Shown: positions 8,031 to 16,638, numbered from the stretch's first letter. The stretch: 28,297 bases of DNA from Wolbachia endosymbiont of Cylisticus convexus (GCF_003344345.1 NZ_QPIP01000237.1:1-28297); one strand, 5' to 3'. Translations and numbers: made by a program. Notes: generated from the letters alone by a model not told the origin.

Positions 8031-11000
8031 TTATATAAGCAAGTTATTTGTATTAATTTCTATGCCTTTAATCCAACTTAAGTTAGATATTTCACAAATA
8101 GCTTGGGGGGTGATTGAATATGCACCTGGCAACAAGATGCTTACTTTATGTTTTTCAAGAAGAAGCTCAAGCATTATTTTGGTTTTGCCTCCATTTTTCA
8201 ACACTGAATTCAACTCCTCAGCAACTTTTTGCAAATCTGCACATACAGCAGTTAAAACTAATCCTCTCATTAGAGAAGTGACCTTTTCTGTAAATTCAGA
8301 TATGTCCTTTCCTGATAGCCTCGTTGTGCTCTCCGAAATTTCAAGGTCAATTACTACAAATGTTCCAGGCGAAAATAGATTCCTTTTTTCTTCTATTATT
8401 TCATTATTGTAGAATGCTATTTCAGAAACATTGTGGGGGTCAGAAAGCGTGAGGATAACAAATCTTCCACGCTCTGAAGTTCTCATACGTACATTTAATA
8501 TTACACCAGCAGTTTTTGTCGTCTTACTCTCTCCGATAAACCCAATATTTAATTTTTTCAAAAGAGTTCTAAATTTTTCAAGTGGGTGATTAGTTAAGTA
8601 AAATCCCAGTGAAAATAACTCATGCTCTAATTTTTCCTCTTCATTGAAATCTTCCACATCCTCGAGTTTTGGCTTGAGGACATTAAGATTGCCAAATAAA
8701 ACAGCTTGATTTGACTGCCTATTTTTATTTGCAAAGTAAATCAGCGTATCTATTGATTCATATAGTTGCTTTCTATTTTGATGCACACTATCGAATGCTC
8801 CAGATTTAATTAAGCTTTCTAGTGCCCTTTTATTTATTATATGACCCGAATTTTGAACGAATTCCCATATGTCCTTATAAGGTGCGTTTACTACCCCTTC
8901 CGCTATAGACAAACCAACATTACGCAGAGCAGCAATTCCGTAACGTACATGTTCACTCTCTATTGAAAATTTAGCCTTAGATTTGCTGATATCAGGTGAA
9001 AGAACAGCAACTCCACTGAACTTTGCAGCATGATAAAATAAGTTTAGCTTGTCTCTATCATCAATATTTAGATTCATCAAGGCCGTAAAAAATTCTAACG
9101 GGTAGTTAGCCTTAAGGTAAGCTGTTTGGTAAGATATAATCGCATATGCAGCTGCATGAGATTTGTTAAATCCATAACCAGCAAATTTTGCAACAAGGTC
9201 AAAAATATAACTTGCCCTATCATAATCAACACCATTTTTCGTTGCTCCTTGGATGAAAAGTTCACGTTGTTTATCCATCTCTTCTTTGATTTTCTTACCC
9301 ATAGCACGTCTGAGTAAATCTGCCTCTGCAAGGCTATACCCAGAGAGAATACGTGCTATTTCCATTACCTGTTCTTGGTAGATTATCACTCCGAATGTTT
9401 CTTTCAACACCTCCTCAAGCAATGGGTGAATATAATCTGGCTTTTCAAGCCCGTGTTTTCTTGCAATATAAGTTGGAATGTTATCCATAGGCCCTGGACG
9501 GTAAAGGGAGATTAAAGCAATGATGTCTTCAATGCAGTCTGGTTTTAGCTTTATTAAAGCTTCTCTCATACCCGAACTTTCAAGCTGAAATACTCCAATT
9601 GCATCACCTCTTGAGAGCATTTTATAGGTTTTCTGATCATTCAAAGGTACTGAAGAAATATCAATTTTTTTTTCATTGCGATTAACTAAACGACAAACAT
9701 GATCTATTAGCGTTAGCGTACCAAGTCCGAGAAAATCAAATTTTATTAGCCCAGCTTTTTCCACATATTTCATGCTATATTGAGTGATTGGCAGAGCTGA
9801 ATTTGGATCATAATACACAGGAACAAAATTTTCTAATTTTTGATCGCATATTACAATTCCAGCAGCATGAGTTGAAACATGACGGTATATTCCCTCAAGC
9901 TTAAGAGAGATATCAAGGAGTTTTGCAATTACTTCATCACTGTCCCTTTCTTTCTGCAGATTTTGATCAAACTCTATCGCTTGTGATAAAGTTACAGGGT
10001 TTACTGGATTAAACGGAACCATTTTGGATATTTTATCCACCTGAGCGTAAGGCATCTGTAGCACCCTACCAACGTCACGCAGCACAGCCCTAGCCTGCAA
10101 TTTTCCAAAAGTGATTATTTGAGCAACATAACCGTACTTCTTCCAAACATAATCAATAACTAAGTCCCTCTTTTCCTGGCAGAAATCAATATCAAAGTCA
10201 GGCATCGATATACGATCAGGATTTAAAAATCTTTCAAAGATCAGACCAAATTTTATTGGATCAAGATCTGTAATTTGTAGTGCCCAAGCAACAATTGACC
10301 CAGCACCAGAACCCCTTCCTGGACCAACTGGAACGCCATTTGCTTTGCTCCAACGAATGAAATCAGAAACTATCAAAAAGTAGCCAGCGTAGTTCATCGA
10401 AGTTATTACGCTTAGTTCGTAATTCAACCGATCGTAGTATTGCTTGAAATCGATATCATGTTGTGTGTCATCATCTGGTTTGGTGTCATTCCAGCGCGTG
10501 ACGCTGGAATCTCTCTGGATCCCAGTATCAAGTACTGGGATGACAGTGGAGGGTGTTCTGGTGACAGAAGAAGATTGTGAAATACGAAGCTCTAATCCCG
10601 CAATCGACTGCTCCCTCAATTCTTCATTCTCAGTTTTATTTTCTCGACAAGGAAATTTAGGCAAAATAGGCTGCCTACTTCTTGGCATGTAAGAGCATCG
10701 TCTAGCTACTACTAAGGTGTTATAAATTGCTTCGGGGATATCGCTAAACAGCTCCTCCATTTCTGCTGCAGATTTGAAATAATGCTCAGTGGTTAGCTTT
10801 TTCCTGTTATTTTCGAGAGCATAACTACCCTCTGATATACACGTTAATATATCATAAGCTTCATAGTCAGATCTATTTGTAAAGAATACGTCATTTGTTG
10901 CAACTAGTGGTATATTGCACTGATAAGCAAAGTCTATCAAAGCTTCTTCAAGCTCTAGCTCTTTATTCAGCCCATGACGCTGCAATTCAACATATAAATG

Positions 11001-11453
11001 ACCATCGAATGCTGAAAGCAGTTTTTCAACCGTTTCTTTATCTTGCCCCAATAATAGTTGAGCCAAACATCCACCGGTTAAAGCGATTAGACCCGTACTT
11101 AAATTCAATAGCTCATCAAAATCAACGTAAGGAATATCGCTGTTGTTCTTGCGCTTTCTAAAAGACTCACTCACCAAAGTGACTAAATTAGTGTACCCTT
11201 GTTCATTTTTTGCAAGCAATAATATAGATAAATTTTGTTCTGAATGTTTAACTATAATATTGCATCCTATTATTAGCTGTATTCCCCTACCTGCTGCATA
11301 TTCTGCAAATTCGAGTGAGCCAAATAAATTACCTGAATCAGTAATTGCAACCGCCGGCATTTTATTTCGCAAACAAAGACCGATCAGCTCCTCAATTTTA
11401 ACCGAGCTTTCAAGCAGCGAATAAACACTATGAACACGTAAGTGTATGAACAT
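8031..11453 (-). CDS. dnaE: DNA polymerase III alpha subunit
   Basis: Replicative polymerase (C-family). Order: N-terminal PHP domain (residues 1 to about 270, starting FIHLRVHSVYSLLESS), palm with the catalytic acids in MPDFDIDFC (D419, D421, D423) and GLIKFDFLGL (D573), thumb/fingers with YRPGPMDNIP, YQEQVMEIARILSGYSLAEAD and GYGFNKSHAAAYAIISYQTA, then the C-terminal OB-fold (from about 975) and tail. Its partners dnaX and dnaN are in this window. The 1140 residues are normal for DnaE1. Residues 303-324 come from an in-frame palindromic element (10484-10545) in the linker between the PHP domain and palm. No other damage. The gene stands alone; rpsF begins 27 bases downstream on the same strand. 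Confidence 0.96.
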   Translation of the reverse strand: MFIHLRVHSVYSLLESSVKIEELIGLCLRNKMPAVAITDSGNLFGSLEFAEYAAGRGIQLIIGCNIIVKHSEQNLSILLLAKNEQGYTNLVTLVSESFRKRKNNSDIPYVDFDELLNLSTGLIALTGGCLAQLLLGQDKETVEKLLSAFDGHLYVELQRHGLNKELELEEALIDFAYQCNIPLVATNDVFFTNRSDYEAYDILTCISEGSYALENNRKKLTTEHYFKSAAEMEELFSDIPEAIYNTLVVARRCSYMPRSRQPILPKFPCRENKTENEELREQSIAGLELRISQSSSVTRTPSTVIPVLDTGIQRDSSVTRWNDTKPDDDTQHDIDFKQYYDRLNYELSVITSMNYAGYFLIVSDFIRWSKANGVPVGPGRGSGAGSIVAWALQITDLDPIKFGLIFERFLNPDRISMPDFDIDFCQEKRDLVIDYVWKKYGYVAQIITFGKLQARAVLRDVGRVLQMPYAQVDKISKMVPFNPVNPVTLSQAIEFDQNLQKERDSDEVIAKLLDISLKLEGIYRHVSTHAAGIVICDQKLENFVPVYYDPNSALPITQYSMKYVEKAGLIKFDFLGLGTLTLIDHVCRLVNRNEKKIDISSVPLNDQKTYKMLSRGDAIGVFQLESSGMREALIKLKPDCIEDIIALISLYRPGPMDNIPTYIARKHGLEKPDYIHPLLEEVLKETFGVIIYQEQVMEIARILSGYSLAEADLLRRAMGKKIKEEMDKQRELFIQGATKNGVDYDRASYIFDLVAKFAGYGFNKSHAAAYAIISYQTAYLKANYPLEFFTALMNLNIDDRDKLNLFYHAAKFSGVAVLSPDISKSKAKFSIESEHVRYGIAALRNVGLSIAEGVVNAPYKDIWEFVQNSGHIINKRALESLIKSGAFDSVHQNRKQLYESIDTLIYFANKNRQSNQAVLFGNLNVLKPKLEDVEDFNEEEKLEHELFSLGFYLTNHPLEKFRTLLKKLNIGFIGESKTTKTAGVILNVRMRTSERGRFVILTLSDPHNVSEIAFYNNEIIEEKRNLFSPGTFVVIDLEISESTTRLSGKDISEFTEKVTSLMRGLVLTAVCADLQKVAEELNSVLKNGGKTKIMLELLLEKHKVSILLPGAYSITPQAICEISNLSWIKGIEINTNNLLI
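10484..10545. repeat. Palindromic element inserted in frame in dnaE
   Basis: Same two-part structure as 3404-3475 (CCAGCGCGTGACGCTGG, then TCCCAGTATCAAGTACTGGGA, with TGTCAT/ATGACA ends), but with a shorter spacer between halves. Relative to the gene it is in the opposite orientation, so it is translated from the other strand (TVIPVLDTGIQRDSSVTRWN). About 21 codons, frame kept. Confidence 0.88.
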
Positions 11454-11529
11454 AAAAAACTTTAGATTAGCAATAGAAGGATAACATTAATTTACCCGTA
11501 AGGATATGAAAAGGTCCAACAGGAAAAAC

Positions 11530-11829
11530 TTGACAAACCTTGCCATTTCCCTTACCATGACAGTAAGAGTGTTTATCCTTGTTTTTGATCCGCGCGGGTT
11601 CAACAACAAAAATTCAGTAAAAAACTCAGATATTTATTGGCAAATTACAAAAAATTATAGCGGCTGCATGTCTTTTTTATTTTTTCTACATTCAGCCAAA
11701 TCGCGCTTAAAATAAGCGTTAGCACATTATTACAACGCCAATTTAAATTATTATAGGGTCAAAACTCGCTATACGGGGGTTCTTTTGTCTTTTTTTTATT
11801 TAGTAAATTTCTTAATATTTATAGCTAAA
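11530..11829 (+). repeat. Dispersed intergenic repeat, copy B
   Basis: This is an inverted relative of 1516-1927. Head: TTGACA (11530-11535), 17-base spacer, TACCAT (11553-11558). Tail box: 11772-11829, TACGGGGGTTCTTTTGTC, a T-tract, then AGTAAATTTCTTAATA and ending TAGCTAAA. The tail agrees base for base with copy A over most of about 45 bases. The roughly 200 bases between head and tail are not alike. A 69-residue open frame here (11506-11715) overlaps the head and has no recognisable protein features. Confidence 0.6.
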
Positions 11830-11843
11830 GTAATTTTAGAGAG

Positions 11844-11895
11844 CCAGCGCGTGACGCTGATTCCTGGATCCCAGTGTCGGAGCACTGGGATGACA
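11844..11895. repeat. Bipartite palindromic element, intergenic copy, with degraded relatives to about 12110
   Basis: CCAGCGCGTGACGCTG at 11844-11859 is followed by TCCCAGTG/CACTGGGA around TCGGA and the ATGACA end. Further degraded pieces lie at 11922-11953 (ATTCCAGCATTTGATGCTGA) and 12024-12050 (AGCCAGTGTCAGCTACTTGG). The gap 11454-12257 between dnaE and the J-domain gene holds only repeats as far as I can see. Confidence 0.75.
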
Positions 11896-12257
11896 ACAAA
11901 GGGCTACTTGAATGATACCCATATTCCAGCATTTGATGCTGAAATCCAGAAATTTTTACTATAAATAAGCATATTGAGCACAAAATTATGCTAAAACACA
12001 ACGTTTTTTGAGATTACGGAAAGCCAGTGTCAGCTACTTGGATGACACCACAGAGGGTACTGGGATTACACAAAAAGGGCTACTTAAATGACAAGATAGA
12101 TAGAACTGGCATGAATTGGATTTGAGTAACTCAAATGACCAATGAAAACTGTAACCCTAAACATTGAAGCACTATTATGCACTAAATGATAATTTTCATA
12201 CACTTGTCATGGTAGTCGTGAAAGAAATAATTCATACAATAAGCATGAATGAAATAA

Positions 12258-12286
12258 TTGACATGATTTGGAAATTTATATATTAT
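12258..12286 (+). promoter_or_regulatory. Promoter of the J-domain protein gene
   Basis: TTGACA (12258-12263), exactly 17 bases, TATTAT (12281-12286): a near-consensus sigma-70 promoter. The start codon follows 38 bases after the -10, with the ribosome-binding site GAGGTGG at 12313-12319. This is the best promoter match in the window for a protein gene. Confidence 0.7.
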
Positions 12287-12323
12287 AAAGTATTAATAGT
12301 TAGTTAATTTATGAGGTGGAAGC

Positions 12324-13244
12324 ATGGGTTATAAGCTAAGAAAAAGAGAATATGATTATAATGAAAGTTTATTTAAAGAGCTAGGCATTGAAACGCAAGA
12401 AGTAGAAGGTCGTAACTTCCTAGAAATATCTAATATAATAGCAAAAAATTATAGAAGGTTATCAATAAAGTGTCACCCAGATAAATCAGGAGGTAGCGAT
12501 GAAAAAATACAGGCCCTTAACAGAAATAAAGCAGCACTTTTGCAATATATTAAATCACCAAATAAGAAGAATAGGGGATTAATCATTCCTGAAGAAACGC
12601 GAAGGTGTTTACAATTGATTAAGCAACGTCAGAATAATAAGTATACAAAGTATTATGTTGTTTTTAGTTTGGTAAGATTCTTACTGTACATCTCGTTATT
12701 AGTGTCGTATATTTACTTGGGGTTTAAGCTATATAAGGCTGCTAATTTTACTGACGCACCTGGCATTTTGTTTAGTGCAAGCCTAATAACATCTGTTACA
12801 ATTTTTTTCTTATCTGTTTATTTGATAGCTTCTGTAGTTAAAGAAGATTTGGATTTGCAAAATTCTCAACGGGAACAAGGTGAAAATTTAGATCAAGAAG
12901 AGAGATGGGAAGAAATATTAAAAAGTAAAAGATTTAAATATCTCATTTTTATTGCCCAATATTCGAGTTATCTCCCTCCTATTTTATTAATAGCAGGTTT
13001 GGTGTTACAGTACCAATCTAGTTGCTTAAACAGTAAAATACTCATCGGATCTACTGCAGTACTAGGTTGTATTTTATTATTACAATTAGCAAGTGAGATC
13101 TACGAGAGAAAAGTTGTAAATCTTGTAAAAACTGAAGGAAGAGGTGATGAACAAAATGTACCTATAGGAGCATTAACCGGAAAACCAAGCAGCATTGTAA
13201 ATCCTGATGGTGCTTTTAACGTCTCGGCTCATCAAGTAGGTTGA
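12324..13244 (+). CDS. J-domain protein with four membrane segments
   Basis: 306 residues. An N-terminal J-like domain (about residues 12-78) contains the HPD triad at 51-53 in RRLSIKCHPDKSGGSDEKIQ, the part that stimulates DnaK ATPase. The rest has four hydrophobic helices (about 111-137, 147-172, 206-230, 238-258) with a charged loop between the second and third (EDLDLQNSQREQGENLDQEE). No Gly/Phe linker or zinc finger, so it is not DnaJ itself. It is likely a membrane-anchored co-chaperone; some Rickettsiales J-domain proteins are candidate effectors, but nothing here proves export. The strong promoter and good ribosome-binding site suggest active expression. Its last 13 bases overlap the 3' end of folC on the other strand. 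Function beyond the J domain unknown. Confidence 0.8.
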   Translation: MGYKLRKREYDYNESLFKELGIETQEVEGRNFLEISNIIAKNYRRLSIKCHPDKSGGSDEKIQALNRNKAALLQYIKSPNKKNRGLIIPEETRRCLQLIKQRQNNKYTKYYVVFSLVRFLLYISLLVSYIYLGFKLYKAANFTDAPGILFSASLITSVTIFFLSVYLIASVVKEDLDLQNSQREQGENLDQEERWEEILKSKRFKYLIFIAQYSSYLPPILLIAGLVLQYQSSCLNSKILIGSTAVLGCILLLQLASEIYERKVVNLVKTEGRGDEQNVPIGALTGKPSSIVNPDGAFNVSAHQVG

Positions 13245-14530
13245 TTATTCTCCATAGCAAGATCTCTAGCTAGAAATAACGAGCCACAGATTAGTATGGT
13301 TTTGACGTTTTGAATAGAGGCTTTCAGTATGTGATTTAATATTGCATCGCCGATTGATTCACATTCAATAGCATTTATTCCTATACTATTAGCTCCTTCT
13401 TTGATTAAATCTGTATTTGTTGCTTGAGGTTCAGATTTAACACAAATCGCGCATAATAGTTTGATATATGGCTTTAAGTGCTCTAAGAACTCTTCCACAT
13501 TTCTGTTACGGGTAACACCAAAAACCACATAAATACCTTCAGCAAAATTATCTTTTACCCACTGAGATAGCACTCTAGCACCGTCATTATTGTGTGCACC
13601 ATCTAAAAATAATTGCCAATCTTTTGGTAATAAAGAAATTAAATTACCTTCTTTTATAGACTCTAGCCGCGCAGGCCAATAAGTGCTCTGTAAACCTGAA
13701 GCAATGTTCTCTTCTCCAATATCAAATCCATATTTTCCACTTAAAATGCTACATGCTGAAATGGCAGTTCCTGCATTGATTATTTGGTGATCACCCTTCA
13801 GGGATGGTAAAGGAAATTCTATTGATTGAACAGACGATTGAAAGACCATTTTGTTATTCTGTTTTTCGCAATTCCATTCAAATCCTCCTCTGTACAGAGG
13901 AGATCTCTTATTTATTGCATGGTGTTCTAGCGTATTTATTATAGATTTCTCTTGTGGCGCTATTACACAAGGAACATTAGGTTTCATTATTCCAGCTTTT
14001 TCACTTGCTATAATCTCCACAGTGGGACCAAGATATTCTGTATGATCAAGGGCAATGGCAGTGATAATTGTTAAAATCGGATTATCTATAACATTTGTTG
14101 CATCAAGCCTTCCACCCATACCTACTTCAACTAAACTAATATCAGCTTTATGACGAGAAAAAGCTAAGAGAGCTGCAATTGTTGTAGCTTCAAATAGAGT
14201 AATAGATTGCTTTCCAATTGCGATGCGACATTCTTCTAACAAGCTATATAATTCATTGTCGTCGATATGGCTGCCTGCAACAACTATTCTCTCATTAAAA
14301 TTCACTAAATGCGGAGAAGTGTATGCATGAACCTTATATCCTGCTGCTTGCATTATATATCTTATAAACGATAGTGTCGATCCTTTACCATTAGTTCCAG
14401 CTATGTGAATTATTGGCGGTATTTTTTTCTCAGGATTGCCTAATCTATTGAGAAAGCTTTTTATGCGGTCAAGAGAAAAATCCTTTGGTCTACTGCCAAG
14501 CGGCTTAGGCCAATGAGGCATGTACATCAT
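13232..14530 (-). CDS. folC: Folylpolyglutamate synthase / dihydrofolate synthase
   Basis: Mur-ligase-like ATP enzyme that adds glutamate to dihydropteroate and folates. The P-loop is AGTNGKGST (residues 44-52), with SPHLVNFNERI (78-88), VEVGMGGRLDATNV, ITAIALDHTEYLG and the C-terminal FGVTRNRN and GSLFLARD. The 432 residues are typical. The start ATG at 14530 overlaps the upstream stop codon as ATGA, so it is translated with the mlaC-like gene. Residues about 209-216 (KRSPLYRGG region) are encoded around an 18-base perfect palindrome at 13885-13902, possibly a small inserted element that keeps the frame. The 3' end overlaps the J-domain gene by 13 bases. Confidence 0.93.
   Translation of the reverse strand: MMYMPHWPKPLGSRPKDFSLDRIKSFLNRLGNPEKKIPPIIHIAGTNGKGSTLSFIRYIMQAAGYKVHAYTSPHLVNFNERIVVAGSHIDDNELYSLLEECRIAIGKQSITLFEATTIAALLAFSRHKADISLVEVGMGGRLDATNVIDNPILTIITAIALDHTEYLGPTVEIIASEKAGIMKPNVPCVIAPQEKSIINTLEHHAINKRSPLYRGGFEWNCEKQNNKMVFQSSVQSIEFPLPSLKGDHQIINAGTAISACSILSGKYGFDIGEENIASGLQSTYWPARLESIKEGNLISLLPKDWQLFLDGAHNNDGARVLSQWVKDNFAEGIYVVFGVTRNRNVEEFLEHLKPYIKLLCAICVKSEPQATNTDLIKEGANSIGINAIECESIGDAILNHILKASIQNVKTILICGSLFLARDLAMENNQPT
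13885..13902. repeat. Perfect 18-base palindrome inside folC
   Basis: CTCCTCTGTACAGAGGAG, self-complementary along its whole length. It lies in a variable region of the enzyme between conserved blocks. It is a different sequence family from the CCCAGT...ACTGGG repeats. Confidence 0.7.
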
Positions 14531-15111
14531 GGATTATTGTTACATTTTAATTCGTCTATTACACTTGCCATGCCATGCGTGTCGATTTTTTCACTAAATT
14601 GAGAACGTTGATTAATGGCAATACTTATCCCACTCATTATAACATCGTTTATTAAGAAAGAACTATCACTTTTAGTAACTTTAAAGTCAATATTTGTAAA
14701 TTCCTCATCACCATAAGAAAGTCTTGTTCCTATCAGACAGGTTTCATTGTCAATTGCTTTTGTACTCATTATGATCATTTCACTATTATTTATGTATTTA
14801 TACAAGATTTTAGCGCATAAACGCGTGAGATATACTTCATATTCTTTTAAAAACTCTTCTTTTTCTTTCTGAGTAGCCAATTTCCAATATTTCCCTATGA
14901 CAAATTGAGATATTCCTTTGAGGTTAACGTTATTCTGAATGATCTCCCGAAGCTTTTCGTGTACATGATCTAGATTTTTTCTGTTTCCTTTCATAGATGT
15001 GCTGTCTACTTGCTGCTTCATGACAAGCACAAAAGTTTTGTGACCTATGCAATTAGCATAAGCGCTTGAAGAGATTACAATAAAAATGGCTAAGAGCTTA
15101 ATAATATTCAT
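14527..15111 (-). CDS. MlaC-family periplasmic phospholipid-binding protein
   Basis: 194 residues with a signal peptide (MNIIKLLAIFIVISSSAYA, cut likely near residue 19). The body shows the MlaC/Ttg2D pattern: LREIIQNNVNLKGISQFVIG, KYWKLATQKEKEEFLKEYEVYL (the W-x-x-A-x-x-x-E/Q-x-x-x-F motif of the family), and NIDFKVTKSDSSFLINDVIMSGISIAI. MlaC carries phospholipids between the outer membrane and the MlaFEDB ABC transporter. No other mla genes lie nearby, so the partners must be elsewhere. The stop codon overlaps the folC start (ATGA), an odd functional pairing that implies co-translation. Confidence 0.82.
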   Translation of the reverse strand: MNIIKLLAIFIVISSSAYANCIGHKTFVLVMKQQVDSTSMKGNRKNLDHVHEKLREIIQNNVNLKGISQFVIGKYWKLATQKEKEEFLKEYEVYLTRLCAKILYKYINNSEMIIMSTKAIDNETCLIGTRLSYGDEEFTNIDFKVTKSDSSFLINDVIMSGISIAINQRSQFSEKIDTHGMASVIDELKCNNNP

Positions 15112-15190
15112 AAGATATATTTATTAGCTATGATACTTAAAATGCAAAATTTAACAAAGGCAAAATAATAATCGCTAGCTTTAATATATA

Positions 15191-15220
15191 TAGACATACT
15201 CTATATAAATAATCTATAAT
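15191..15220 (+). promoter_or_regulatory. Promoter of the 6S RNA gene
   Basis: TAGACA (15191-15196), 18 bases, TATAAT (15215-15220). The predicted RNA 5' end at 15226 is 6 bases downstream of a perfect -10 box, which supports both calls. The rest of 15112-15190 shows nothing else. Confidence 0.7.
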
Positions 15221-15225
15221 TAATT

Positions 15226-15384
15226 GGGGTCTGTGCTATACGTTATGAGTTAAGTTAAATTTCCCGAGCGATAATTTCTAATTAAGGGAATTGCCTCTGT
15301 TAATTTCATTGAAATTAGTACGTGATGCCCACCTTAACTTTAGGTCTCAGGAATCTACTAAGGCTGACGGTAGATATGGATCCC
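15226..15384 (+). ncRNA. ssrS: 6S RNA
   Basis: 6S RNA binds the sigma-70 holoenzyme and mimics an open promoter. Ends pair: GGGGTCTGTGCTATACG (15226-15242) with CGGTAGATATGGATCCC (15368-15384) using G-U pairs. Inside are segments typical of alphaproteobacterial 6S RNA as I know it: TTCCCGAGCGATAA near 15260 and GTACGTGATGCCCACCTTAA near 15320. Length about 159 bases is in range. It is followed after 19 bases by the RatA-like gene. Identification rests on recalled consensus and pairing. Confidence 0.78.
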
Positions 15385-15403
15385 GTTTTCATTGTTCAGA
15401 TTT

Positions 15404-15852
15404 ATGTTCCACCAATATAAAGAACAAGGTATCTTTTTCTGTTCATCTCATGAGATATTTCAAGTTGTAATTGACGTTGAGAAGTATCCCGATTTTGTTC
15501 CTTGGTGCAAAGCTGTTTATATAAAAGAAAAACTGATAGCCAAATGATAGTGGATCTCCTCGCAGCTTTTCATGGTATTAAAGGAAGCTACACATCAGGA
15601 GTGACCTTCCTTTCTCCAAGTGGAACAAATGAAGGTTGGATAAAAGCTGTGTCATCAAATGGAATATTTAAACATTTATACAACGAATGGAAATTCACTC
15701 CTATGAACGAAAATAAAACTATGGTAGAGTTCTATATAAAGTTTGAATTTAAATCCAACTCATTTTCCACTTTACTAAAGTCAGTATATAAGTATACACA
15801 AAGCAAAATAATTGCTGCATTCAAAGACAGAGTCGAAAGCCTTGCCAAGTAA
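15404..15852 (+). pseudogene. RatA/COQ10-type START-domain protein, frameshifted
   Basis: Two frames make one protein of about 149 residues. The first, from ATG 15404, reads HEIFQVVIDVEKYPDFVPWC and then KAVYIKEK before a premature TGA at 15545-15547. The second continues from about 15530 with TDSQMIVDLLAAFHGIKGSY, NEWKFTPMNENKTMVEFYIK and ends SLAK at 15852. Together these match the polyketide-cyclase/START family (RatA, Coq10), which binds ubiquinone or affects ribosomes. Restoring one A in the run at 15526-15532 would repair the gene, so it is a one-base deletion or a sequence error. If real, only 47 residues are made from the normal start. Confidence 0.82.
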
Positions 15853-15878
15853 AAGTTATCTTGACATTATTTATATAA

Positions 15879-16610
15879 ATGCATTATTTTTTTAATAAGT
15901 TAAGTGTTTCTATTGTAATGATTTTTAGATTATTGTTTTTACTAATTTTTATAAGTGTTAGTTCTTATGGAGCTACTGAACAAAACTTACCCAATACTCA
16001 AAACACTGATGAAATAACACCAAAAGAACTACTATCACTATTGCCTGATGATAAATTATTAGGAGATCCAAAAGCACCAATTTTAATGATAGAATACGCC
16101 TCACTCACTTGTTATCACTGTTCTCTTTTTCATAAGAAAGTTTTTCCTAAAATCAAAGAGAAATACATAGACACAGGTAAGATGTTATATGTATTTCGTC
16201 ATTTCCCTTTAGATTATAGAGGTTTAAAGGCTGCAATGCTGAGTCATTGCTATGAAAAACAAGAAGACTACTTTAATTTTAACAAAGCTGTTTTTAATGC
16301 AATAGACTCGTGGAACTACTCCAATTTCAGTGATTTAACTGTACTACAAAGAATTGCTGCACTAAGCAATTTGAAGCAAGATACATTTAACCAATGCATT
16401 AATGATAAAAAAATGATGGATAAAGTTATAAATGATAAATCACTGGCAATTAATAAACTTGATATCATGGCTACTCCGATATTTTTCATCAAGCTTAACG
16501 ATGATAAATCATACGTAGATCATAATAAAATTAAACACGAAGGATATAAAGAGCTAAAATACTTCACTAACGTAATAAATGAATTATATGGAAAAGCTAT
16601 AGTGAAATAG
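15879..16610 (+). CDS. DsbA-like thiol:disulfide oxidoreductase, secreted
   Basis: Thioredoxin-fold protein for disulfide formation or shuffling in the periplasm. Signal peptide in residues 1 to about 32 (FRLLFLLIFISVSSYGA). The active site is C78-Y-H-C81 in YASLTCYHCSLFH and the cis-proline loop is ATP at 198-200 (DIMATPIFFI). Two further cysteines, C124 and C173, lie in the inserted helical domain and could form a second disulfide as in some alphaproteobacterial DsbA proteins. The start at 15879 places 13 residues before a second ATG (15918, MIFRLL); either start leaves a working signal peptide. 243 residues. The Wolbachia family has more than one DsbA; I cannot say which this is. Confidence 0.9.
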   Translation: MHYFFNKLSVSIVMIFRLLFLLIFISVSSYGATEQNLPNTQNTDEITPKELLSLLPDDKLLGDPKAPILMIEYASLTCYHCSLFHKKVFPKIKEKYIDTGKMLYVFRHFPLDYRGLKAAMLSHCYEKQEDYFNFNKAVFNAIDSWNYSNFSDLTVLQRIAALSNLKQDTFNQCINDKKMMDKVINDKSLAINKLDIMATPIFFIKLNDDKSYVDHNKIKHEGYKELKYFTNVINELYGKAIVK

Positions 16611-16638
16611 TACCACTGCAGCTTACCACATAAAGGCT

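Noticed and set aside
11506..11715. 69-residue frame after dnaE
   Set aside because: Overlaps the repeat's promoter-like head; no family resemblance.
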